Notes under the pieces: generated by a model | Told to the model about the DNA's origin: nothing | Databases searched by the model: none | Seen by the model: the letters and a program-made list of their open reading frames with translations, nothing else | Program-made: the position numbers and the translations under genes | NCBI GenBank assembly: GCA_037501455.1 | Contig: CM074855.1 | Location: 53,823,001-53,887,000, forward strand | Length of the DNA stretch: 64,000 nt | Reading direction: 5' to 3' | Origin: Lantana camara | Taxonomy: Eukaryota > Streptophyta > Magnoliopsida > Lamiales > Verbenaceae | In this document: positions 33,264 to 42,474 of the stretch, in pieces | How positions within the stretch are numbered: the first letter of the stretch is position 1 | Layout: every line of letters begins with the position of its first letter

Positions 33264-34038
33264 CTCTTCTGTCTCTTTTAGGGCCTTGGGACATCGATCC
33301 CGGGACAGATGAACTCCATATCTGAAAGGTAACTATCCTTTCTTAGAATTCGCCATATTATATTTTGCTAGCATCTTATCTATATATGCTGCTTGTGATA
33401 AACGAATCATTTTATTCTTACGATCATGGCAAAGTTTGATCCCTAGAATATAACTGGCTTCACCTAGGTCTTTTATGTCAAACTGATTTGACAACCAAAT
33501 CTTGACTGCTGACAATATTCCCATATCATTCCCAATGAGCAGAATATCATCCACATATGAAACTAAAAATGTTACAACATTATCATGGTGTCTCTTGTAC
33601 ACACAATGTTCATAAGGCAATTGTATAAATCCAAAGGATTTAATTGCCTCATTAAATCTGATGATCCATGATCTCGACACTTGCTTAAGACCATAAATAG
33701 ATCTATTAAGCTTGTATACCATATGCACCTGATTCATAGCTATAAAGCCTTCAGGTTGAGCCATGTATATTTCTTCTTGAAGGTGCCCTTCAAGAGATAG
33801 TCTTTACATCCATCTGCCAAATCTCATAATCAAAATAAGCGATAATGGATAGGAGAATTCTTATGGACTTAAGCATTGCTATAGGCAAGAAGGTTTCGTC
33901 ATAATCGATACCTTCTTTCTAGGTATAACCTTTTGCCACAAGCCTTTCATTAAAGTGCTCAACCTTTTTGTTCATTTTTTCTCTTGTAGACCCATTTCAT
34001 CCAACAGGTTTAATGCCTTTCGGTGCCTCTACTAGTTC
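33264..34038 (-). pseudogene. Ty1/copia reverse transcriptase, inverted, broken
   Basis: The minus frame at 33333-33764 contains YKLNRSIYGLKQVSRSW and the catalytic YVDD motif (SYVDDILLIGND). Further 5' in element sense (33765-34038) the RT N-terminus is recognisable (RLVAKGY, DYDETF, WQMDVK) but has stop codons and a frameshift. Reverse transcription would not be possible from this copy. Confidence 0.85.
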
Positions 34039-35124
34039 CTAGACTTTATTGGAATACATTGAATCTAATTCAGATTCCATGGCTTTGGCCCAACGGTCAG
34101 CGTCTATATCTTTAGTAGCTTTATCATATGTGACAGGATCAGATACTTTATATTTGACCACTTGGGTTAATCCTAGGTAACTGTCAGGTGCCCTGACGAC
34201 CCCACTACGACGAGGCTGTTGTGTACTTGTGCCTACAGGATATGTTGTATCTGGTACATCATATGTATCTAACACAATTTCAGTTACTATAGGTTCTTGG
34301 AATTCAGTATCTGAAACTGTCATTTCTTCTAACACAATTTTGCTTCTCCCTTTGTGGTTATTTACGAAATCATCTTCAAAATATTTAGCTTTAGTGCTCA
34401 CAAACACTTTGTGATCTCTTGGATCGTAATATATACCACCTGTTGTTCCTTTAGGATAAACTATGAACAAGCAAACCTCTGTTCTTGATTCCAACTTGTC
34501 AAGATCCTTCCTTAACAGATGAGTTGGGGTTCCCCATATCCGGAGACAGGAGATATTGGGCTTTCGCCTTCGCCACAGTTCTATTGGTGTTTTAGGAACC
34601 GACTTGGATGGAACAAGGTCTAATATGCGTGCCGCCGTTTCGAGTGCAAAGCCCCAAAACGAACTTTGTAGGGTAGTATTACTCATCATAGAACTTGCCA
34701 TTTCCATCAGAGTTCTATTTCTCCTTTCTACAACACCGTTTTGCAGAGGTGTACCCGGTGTAGATAGTTGAGATCTAAATCCCACTTGTAGCAAGAAATT
34801 GTAGAAACTCTGTAGACAGATACTCATCAACATGATCTGATCGAAGTGCTTTGATACGTTTTCCAGTTTGATTTTCAACTTCAGCCTTAAATTCTTTGAA
34901 CTTTTCAAAAGATTCAGACTTATATCTCATCAAATAAACGTATCCGTATGTGAAGTAATCATCTTTAAAAGTGATGAAATACTCAAAACCTCCTCTTGCT
35001 TGAATACTCACAGGACCACACATATCCGTACGAATTAATTGAAGCAATTTTGTGGCTCGATTACCTTTGGTTTTAAAAGATCTCTTGGCCATTCTACATT
35101 CCAAACAGGATTCACAGACTTGTA
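34039..35124 (-). pseudogene. Ty1/copia integrase, inverted, frameshifted
   Basis: Two overlapping minus frames, 34775-35194 and 34039-34908, cover the integrase: CESCLECRMAKRSF (zinc-finger cysteines intact), FITFKDDY, then STPGTPLQNGVVERRNRTL of the DDE core and FWGFALETAARILDLVPSK. A frameshift near 34800 splits it. It belongs to the same family as the plus piece at 32434-32745 but is not identical to it. Confidence 0.86.
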
Positions 35125-35507
35125 GTATTAAGCAAACTTGCATTGTTGACTCCACCATGGAAGCCGAATGCGTAGTAGCTTCGAAAGCAACCAAAGAAGC
35201 GTATTTGTTTCAGAATTTCCTAATGGATCTAGAAATCGTGAAGGACAAACTTACGCCAATCACATTGTATTGTGATAATGCCGGAGTGGTGTCCAACTCA
35301 AAGGAACCTCAATGTCATAAACGTGTGAAGCACATCGAGAGGAAGTTTCACACTATACGAGATTATGTGGAACGTGGAGAAGTGGCAGTAGTGAAAATTA
35401 GCTCAGTAAATAATCTGGCAGATCCCTCCATTAAGACTTTGGCGCAAAAGTGTTTTGACACTCATATAGAAAGGATGGGCCTTAGATATGTAGCCAATTG
35501 GATTTAG
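35125..35507 (+). pseudogene. Ty1/copia RNase H C-terminus, plus strand
   Basis: A clean plus-strand reading of the end of a copia polyprotein: CIVDSTMEAE, LMDLEIVKDKLTPITLYCDN, KHIERKFHTIRDYV, NLADPSIKTL, stopping at 35507. A purine tract and LTR follow in the normal order, so this end belongs to the 3' LTR at 35522. Confidence 0.88.
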
Positions 35508-35510
35508 GCC

Positions 35511-35521
35511 AAGTGAGAGAT
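35511..35521 (+). promoter_or_regulatory. Ty1/copia polypurine tract
   Basis: AAGTGAGAGAT directly before the LTR start TGTTGGGAC, four bases after the pol stop codon. Confidence 0.8.
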
Positions 35522-37540
35522 TGTTGGGACTAATGCCCTAATTAATGAGATGTGATGGTATTTTTATATAAAATATGTTTCATAGGAAAAGACTTTAAAT
35601 GCCAAAAATCACGTGTCCGAAAAGTTCTGGTCGATATAATAAGAAGATGCTCTTGTCGAGACTAGAATGTGTTATATAAGATGATTAGTCTTTCGTCATA
35701 GGGAAATGGAGTTTCCGATTATAACACATTGATGATTTTCAATGAGATTGGAAACATCGAACTAGTCCACTGAGATTGTTCATTATATACTGCTATTTAA
35801 AATGAACAAAAATCTCGAGAAACATTAGACTCTTAATTCTGGCAATGTTTCTACTTTAGGCATGTAGTGTTAATCACTGTGATGTACTCAGAAGTGAGGT
35901 CTCGTTAACGGGTGGCCAAAATACTTTGTACTTCCGGTGACTGCATGAAATGTGCTAAGGAGAAATATTGATCGAGGAATCTGTAGCCTTGCTGGGAGGT
36001 TAAAAGGTATCCCTGAAATAGATTTGTGAAAAGTTTAAATTAATGCATTCGCCAAAGTACTTCTTGTGTGCGTCACCGAAGTTGTATGTTGAATGTATTT
36101 CGCATTCAGGGAATTTGGACTTATGGGGAATCAAGAACTTCAGATTGGATGTGAAAAATAATTGATAGTAGTATTGATTTATTTTTCATGGATATCTGTA
36201 CTGAGTAAAATGCAAAATTATTCTAGATCGAGAAATTTGTGTATAATTTAATTAATTTAAGAGTTCAATAATATTTATTTAGTGGAATAAAATATTGTTA
36301 AATGGCAATCAATTATTGTCATGAGAAGATAATATATTGACCCATTTGGAACTAAAATTAATTAGTCCTGCGGGTCCCCCGCAAACCCCAACGAAGACCA
36401 AAGAGAAAATATTAAAAGGATAGAGAGAAATAAAATTTCAAAGAGTTTGAAAATAGCCAAAGAATTTATTTTGAGAAAATAAATTAAATTCCAAAGAGTA
36501 GGAAATGCCTGAAATTTTATTTTGGAGAAAACAAAATTTTTCGAAAAACAAAAAAAGTTTTTTATTGCTAACATCGCATATACTGACGCCAAGGGCCGCT
36601 GACTGGGCATCGCGTGGCGCGACACATAGACGATCACGATCATGCTACGCATCGTAGATTAGCAGCCCAGATCAGACCTGGAATAGACCGGGCTGGAAAC
36701 AGGTTCGGTTAGGGTCGGATATGGATAGATCCGACCCGGCCATGTGGACCTGTCATGATTTGACATTTTGCAAATGGGTCAAACTGGTCAGGCCAACCGG
36801 TACATTGTTGAATCGGTCTAAGGCACTGAACCGCTAGCCGGACCGACCGAACCGGACATGTGGTAAGTGTTTGTGGCTGCGTAGGCCTCACACGTGCCAA
36901 GCTCACAGATGCCACTTGGGCTGGGCGCGTGCTCAGTGGCGTCGCACTCCTTACAGCCCAAGCTACGTCGTGGTGGTCTCGGATTGGGCAGCTCAACTTG
37001 TCTTACACGCCAAAAGTTCGATAATTCCGCGGATGTCCCTAATTTCACACTATAAAGAGAGGATAAGCTCATTCTTTTTTAATCATCAGATTTCGAAAAG
37101 GCTTTCCAGCCATTTCCAAATGCCTCACGCTAATTCTCTCTCTCTAATTAATTAATCCTTAATTAAGGATTAATTAATATTTAATTAGATGGTTATATAA
37201 TTAAAATATAATCCACATAATTATTAGAAAATAGAGATTTTCTGAAATTAGAAAAAATAGTTTTTCTAGAAATTATTTTCTCAAGTATTTAGAGAAATAC
37301 TGCCAGAGCCCACACTCCAAATTTTTAATCGGCGATATTGCGAGGAAGCTCTGCCGGTTTCACAAGAAAATCAAGGTGATGGAAAGGTGTCGTTGATAGC
37401 CATATCTTGCATTACGGTAATACCGTTATGCTGCTTAAATTAATATTTACCTATTATGATTATATGCTCGATGATTTAAAATTATGTTATCGATGAATCT
37501 ATATATTAGAGTTATTCTGCCCGATTTGTTTCGCTGCTTA
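35522..37540 (+). repeat. Ty1/copia 3' LTR
   Basis: It begins TGTTGGGACTAATGCCC after the polypurine tract. CACTATAAAGAGAGG at 37049-37063 is a good TATA box (TATAAA 37051-37056). The right end is not exact; I place it near CGCTGCTTATCA at about 37540, because no primer-binding site or second LTR is present to fix it. No protein-coding content is supported. Confidence 0.7.
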
Positions 37541-37615
37541 TCAAAATATTTTAGAAATATTTTGATCACGAGGTTATGGCGAAATTTTTTTAAAATATTT
37601 TCCTATACCGTCACT
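37541..37615. other. Short unassigned AT-rich stretch
   Basis: It lies between the probable copia LTR end and recognisable B-like LTR sequence, and may belong to either. Confidence 0.4.
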
Positions 37616-38373
37616 CTATCTCGGGCCCGCCACCCAGTAATACTGTACCCACATACCATACATACATATTCACAGCTTACACACATTACTTATACATAAG
37701 GCAAACCGAAAACAAGCTTACATATGCTCATACATAGCATTTCATATTTCAAAACATATGTCTTAGTCATACACATACACATCTCACATGTACTTACTTA
37801 TACATAGGGCTTCTATTCACACGCATACATAACGGGCACATTTCATTAGGGTTTAACTATAACTTAACCCCACCTTTCACCGAAGAAACCTAGCAAAAGA
37901 GACCAAAACCAACGCCTACGGAGCGACTTTATCACCAAACGGATGCTCCTCTGAACAAGAAAAATATCAAAGACATACTTAGACTCAAAATGAACTATAT
38001 AGACACTCAACAAATGCATATGAATGCGAATGATACAATGTAAGCCATAACCGTTTCACACTTAGGCAAAGTTGGAGCGTTTAACATTTATCACGTAACC
38101 GGCACTTAATCCCAAACACATAACATATTAAACAAACACATAATACATTCAAATACATCATATCCCAAGCACATACAAGTTTAAAACATATAAAGAAGAC
38201 AATTAGGTGCAAGGAGGTGTCACACGTAGCATTTAGGGCAAACAAGTTCATAGCTCGTATGCATGCATCGAAATCATACCAAAACGAACATATACACAAC
38301 ATAGCACATTGTTCATACATAAAACATATCAAATCAAAACAATTACAAGTCATAACATAGTTATTCATACATA
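37616..38373 (-). repeat. B-like LTR fragment
   Basis: By eye it matches the 1540-2160 part of LTR B1, diverged but in the same order: the CTTACACTTA-type repeats, the TAGGGT...CACCT block and the ACTTAGACTCAAAATGAAC block. Both ends are cut; the right end stops at the CACTA-like terminus. Confidence 0.7.
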
Positions 38374-38500
38374 CACTACAATAAAAATCACTTAATATGA
38401 CACATATATCGTGACATTTTTTAAAGTGCCTCAACAACCCATTAATTGTGTCACAACTTAATTAATGTCACTATAAAAAATATTATTTAATATTTTTATC
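38374..38500 (+). mobile_element. CACTA-like transposon end (left terminus only)
   Basis: CACTACAATAAAAATCAC at 38374 resembles the CACTACAAGAAAA ends of En/Spm elements. Subterminal GTGTCAC and AGTGCC/GTGACA-type motifs follow. I do not see the opposite terminus in the window, so the element is truncated or the match is partial. Confidence 0.55.
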
Positions 38501-39347
38501 TCATAATATATGAACTGAAAATTTTGGCTCCTAATTCTAGTGCTAAAATAAAACCCTACCCTTCTTTTGAAAACCAAAACTAGTTGACCAAAAAAAAAAA
38601 AAGAAAACCTCCCTCTGTTCCCCTAAAAATTGCATCATAGGAAGCAAAAATGTCTGTTACAGGTAAGGGCAACGGGGCTTTGGGAAAAAGACGAAGCAAA
38701 TCGGTACAAGAATGTTCAGCGCGACAACATCGAGGGGTAAAGTCATGGAAACGCTTAAGGGACAGACTCACACTTTTTGGTATTGATGTAGATTAAAATG
38801 TTTTCTAGGGTTAGCTAGAGATTTGTATAGATTGGTTCATTCTGTGATGTTTGAGTGTTGTTTTTTAGGTCACATAGCATATTAGTTAATCAAAATACAA
38901 AGAAATAAATCCCCACGCATGCCCTTTTATTTCCCCCCAAATCGCCCAAACACATTTTAGATCCTGATGAATCGATTGCTCTCTGCAAGAAATAAGAAGT
39001 TGACGAAAGTACATATTATTTGATTTTTTTTTTTGGGTTGTCCTTTTTATGTTTGTATTTTGAGTTTTATGGAAGAAATATGAAGCCAATGAAGTATAAA
39101 CAGTTTTAGGTTTTCATTTTTCTGAAAATTTTGAGCTCATAGTGATTAAGAGTTCTTAATGAGAATTAATCAAGATATTTCTGAGGGTTTCACATTTTTT
39201 AAGTTTCATATTCTAAGTTCATATTGATTAAGAGTTTTTAATGAGTTTCAATTTATAAAGATCTTGATTAAGAGCTTTTGAAGACTAAGAGTTTCATATT
39301 TTCAGGCTAGGAGTTGCTAAGATTTCATATACATATGTCATTTATTA
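38501..39347. other. Stretch without recognised retrotransposon sequence
   Basis: It lies between the CACTA-like end and a D-like LTR. It contains a poly-A run near 38588, the histone H4-like stretch at 38650-38775 and T-rich sequence with repeated AAGAGTTT(C) motifs at 39140-39310. It could be the body of a truncated CACTA element or a relic of host sequence. Confidence 0.5.
38650..38775 (+). pseudogene. Possible decayed histone H4-like fragment
   Basis: The ATG at 38650 opens MSVTGKGNGALGK, similar to the glycine/lysine-rich start of histone H4. In another frame 38702-38737 reads KNVQRDNIEG, similar to KVLRDNIQG of H4, and a KRLRDR-like run follows. Matching it needs at least one frameshift and it stops after about 40 codons. 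It may be a captured or retroposed fragment. The short length and biased composition leave room for chance. Confidence 0.35.
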
Positions 39348-39628
39348 TGTAGCACCCGGAACACTAGGTAGCCACATCCCCCGTACTATAGTTCAATCCA
39401 CATATGGAACGAGCACCCATACATGAATCAAGCCTATAGAGAACGGGAGACAATAAAAAAAATTGACAGTATAGCTAGGCGGGACTAACCCTCAATTCAA
39501 TTAGAACATGCATAAACCATAAACGGAAGCATAAAATACATACATTCATTTCATTATCATCATTCCAATTCATTTACTTCAACTCCAAATAACCATTTCA
39601 AGATTCCGTAACAATCTCATAAGTTCCA
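39348..39628 (-). repeat. D-like LTR (minus), 3'-terminal part
   Basis: It starts TGTAGCACCCGGAACAC on the plus strand, which is the LTR 3' end in sense. It matches the ends of LTRs C and D in the CGGGGGATGTGGC block. No primer-binding site lies outside it, so it is a solo or 3' LTR. Element E interrupts it at 39629, and it continues at 49956. Confidence 0.8.
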
Positions 39629-42251
39629 TGTAACACCCCGACTCACAGTCGGTACAGGTAAATTATGTGATTTAATATTATTTGCGTTTTAGATTATTTG
39701 TATAGGACTATTTTGAATTATTTGAACTTATATGAATTTATATGAATTTATTTGAATGCATGTTGCATGAAATTTATTCGTTTTAATTTGAGTTGGCCTT
39801 ATTTGAACCTGTATTTGTTGAACCGAACCAACTTGAACCGAGAACCTTGAACCGAACCCGTGAACCGGACCGGTTCAGCCTTAAAGGCTGAACCATTCTT
39901 CTTTCTCCTTCATTCTTCACGTAACAACAGCAACCCTTGTCCAAGCTAAGAGCCAAACCCTCAAGTTTGATCATCCAACTTCTCAAGCCAAGTTCTCTCT
40001 CGTTTCTTCGTCTTTTCTTGAACTTAGGTATGTTTCGGAATCCCCTCATCGTGCTCGTCATCTCTATGGTTTAATTTCCGAGTTTGGAGTGAGTTTTGCA
40101 TGCCTTTGCTTCCCTACGTGAATAGTAAGGGTTTAGAGAAAAACTTGGATACTTGCTCTTTGCTTGAAGTGTTTGATTCCTAGCTTCATATAGGAGTTGT
40201 ATATGTTGTATATGTTGCATATATGACATTTAATCCATGGTTGGTGGAGTATTTATTGATGATCATAGATTTTGCTTGAATATTGCAATCCTTTGATCAT
40301 GGCTTTTAATTCTGTTTTCTTGAGCTATTTGAGTGTTTATATGTCAAGCATGATTTATATGTATTGTTTGTGCATTTTGAGAGGTTGTGGCAACTCTTGG
40401 GATTGAATTTTGGCCATTTTTGGCACCATTTTGGAGCTTCCCCTGTTTCTGTAATAAAATCTCTGCTCCAGCTTTCGAACCAGGCCGGAACGGCCGTTCC
40501 CGCCCAGTTTCAAACTGGGAACGACCGTTCCCAGGCCATATTGTTCATGACCGAGAGTGGGAACGACCGTTCCCAGTTTGTACTGGGAACGGGAACGGCC
40601 GTTCCCATGGCCGGAACCCCTCCTACTGGGTCAAATCCGCGAGGGTGGATTTTTCCCTTTGGAAAAATCCGCGGGGGTGGATTTGAGGCAGTAGCTCTGG
40701 AAAAATCCGCTAGGGTGGATTTTTCCCTTTGGAAAAATCCATGAGGGTGGATTTTGCCACTTTTTCTCTTTGCTTTAATTATGCATTTGTATGATTTTAA
40801 TTGCTTTTCTTTTGCATATTAATTGTTATAATTTGATTGTTTTGCATAATGAATTGTAAATACTTATGTTATGCTTTGATTTGTGAATTATATGATTTAA
40901 TTGTGACATTTTATCTATGAACATGAATCATGCATTTCGCCGAGCGTCTTCTTTGGTTCATATAGAGTCTAAGTCTTGGGCTTTCGTGTTTTCTTTCAGA
41001 GGAGGTTCCAGTTGACGAGCCCGAGGCGTAGGTTGTTCACGTCTGCTCATATTTTGTCACGCGCAAGGTGAGGTTTAGGAATTTTATTAGCTAAGCGACC
41101 TAAAGCCTTATGTGATGTTTTCCGGCCGTGCATGTGACTATATATTATATATATAGATATGTACGTGTTGATTAGAATACGTTTATGATCTTGTGAACAA
41201 CTTTGTTTTGGAAAAGATATTAAATAAGCTTATGTAAGCTATGTTTTGGAAAAGGCTTTACAATTCCGTTAGCGAGATCGCCATGAAAGATTTGGCATAT
41301 GATATGATATGATTTGTATGTGTGGATCCAAGGAGCTACGGGTAAGGAACCCTCGGGACGGTTCGGGCCGTCGAGGTTCGGCCTGTGCGTAGTCTCCATC
41401 CGATATATCACACGCGACCCCTGGGAGTTTGGGAAGGTGTGATATTTCGATGCCTTCGGCGTAAAAACCGGGGAGGGCACGATGTGGGTTCGCTACCCCT
41501 CGTGAGTCTGTATATGTTTGGATGGTTAGGGCCGCCGGTGGCTCTTCCATCATTGGTGTAGAGGTTGATATGTATGATTTCTGTTTTGTTTGTTCTGAGG
41601 AGTAAAGGTTGGAAGCTCGTTCTCGCCGAGCATTATGTTTCGTTATGTATGTTGAGAAGTATGAATCGGGATAGTGTTTATGAAATGTTTCAAAGTATAT
41701 GTATTTGTTTTGGAAAGTTTTAGTTGTAAAATCTATTCCGGTTCATAATTTCGCCTTTGCTCTGTGCTCTGCTCTATATATATGTAGGGTGTGGGTGTGC
41801 GTTAGCCCCCTCACTTAGTCAGTTGACTGACTCCTCGTTTACTCTTTAGTTGCAGGTTTTGGGAGCGTGAGCTAGGCGGAGAAGTGTGTCTACTTTATGC
41901 ACTTGTCAGTTTAGGTCTCGTTAGGTGCATTTACATACCTGCACATTATTATTTTGGAGATTGTATAGTTATGATTTGTATATACTTACATACTATTTTG
42001 TTCGAGCCGGGATGGCTTTTGTACAGGATTAAGTGTTGGTACCTATGTATATATAAATGTGATGTTTTTGCTTGTTGCTTTTATTTATTCGCTTCCGCGC
42101 ACTCTGTTTCCGTTTGGTTTAGCTCCGCCTAGCCTAGAGTGTGTGTTTGGTCTCCCGTTCGCTATGATTCGGATTCGGGTGCGGACATTCCATTTCGTAT
42201 TCGGGTTCGGATTATGGTGCGGGGGATGTGGCCCTACGTGTGGGTGCTACA
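39629..42251 (+). repeat. LTR E1 (5' LTR)
   Basis: 2,623 bp, TGTAACACCCC...GTGCTACA. Ordered landmarks: donor-like TTAG/GTATGT at 40027/40028; palindromes 40489-40756; acceptor-like TTTCTTTCAG near 40999; donor-like CAAG/GTGAGG at 41067/41068; acceptor-like TTAGTTGCAG followed by GT near 41855; stem arms 41871-41881 and 42123-42133. It drives element transcription; I see no convincing TATA box. Confidence 0.94.
40489..40756. repeat. Two palindrome types side by side in LTR E1
   Basis: 40489-40607 holds four GGGAACGGCCGTTCCC-type repeats (some with GACCGTT), as in families C and G. 40627-40756 holds four ATCCGCGGGGGTGGAT-type repeats that resemble the AATCCACCGGGGTGGATT of family A. E is the only family here with both types. 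Confidence 0.9.
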
Positions 42252-42474
42252 TCCTGAAGTGGTATCAGAGCGCGGTTGCAAAACCGGGCTCTAGTGTCGT
42301 GTGGGTCTGTCTAGGTCGTACGGCTTAGGACAATGTGACTTTTGATTATGTGCATGTGTGATTTGAATATGTGATTACTTGACTAATTGATTACTTGATT
42401 CTTTCCTTAAATGGTATACATATTCATACACTAATGTACATGCATCCATATTGTTTGAATTTGTGAATTTCAGG
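42252..42474 (+). promoter_or_regulatory. Leader of element E: primer-binding site, GNRA-type hairpin, gag acceptor-like site
   Basis: TGGTATCAGAGC (42260-42271) lies 8 nt after the LTR and fits initiator tRNA-Met. CGGTTGCAAAACCG (42273-42286) forms a 5-bp stem with a GCAA loop. The leader ends TTGTGAATTTCAG/G directly before the gag ATG, a good 3' splice-site match. Confidence 0.9.

Noticed and set aside
35522..37540. Short ORFs in the copia LTR, including minus 36362-36652 and 36709-36996
   Set aside because: Non-coding LTR context, overlapping frames on both strands, and no motif.
39783..40061. 92-codon minus ORF in LTR E1, repeated in E2
   Set aside because: Antisense to the exon-like part of the LTR; present in both copies only because the LTRs are duplicates.
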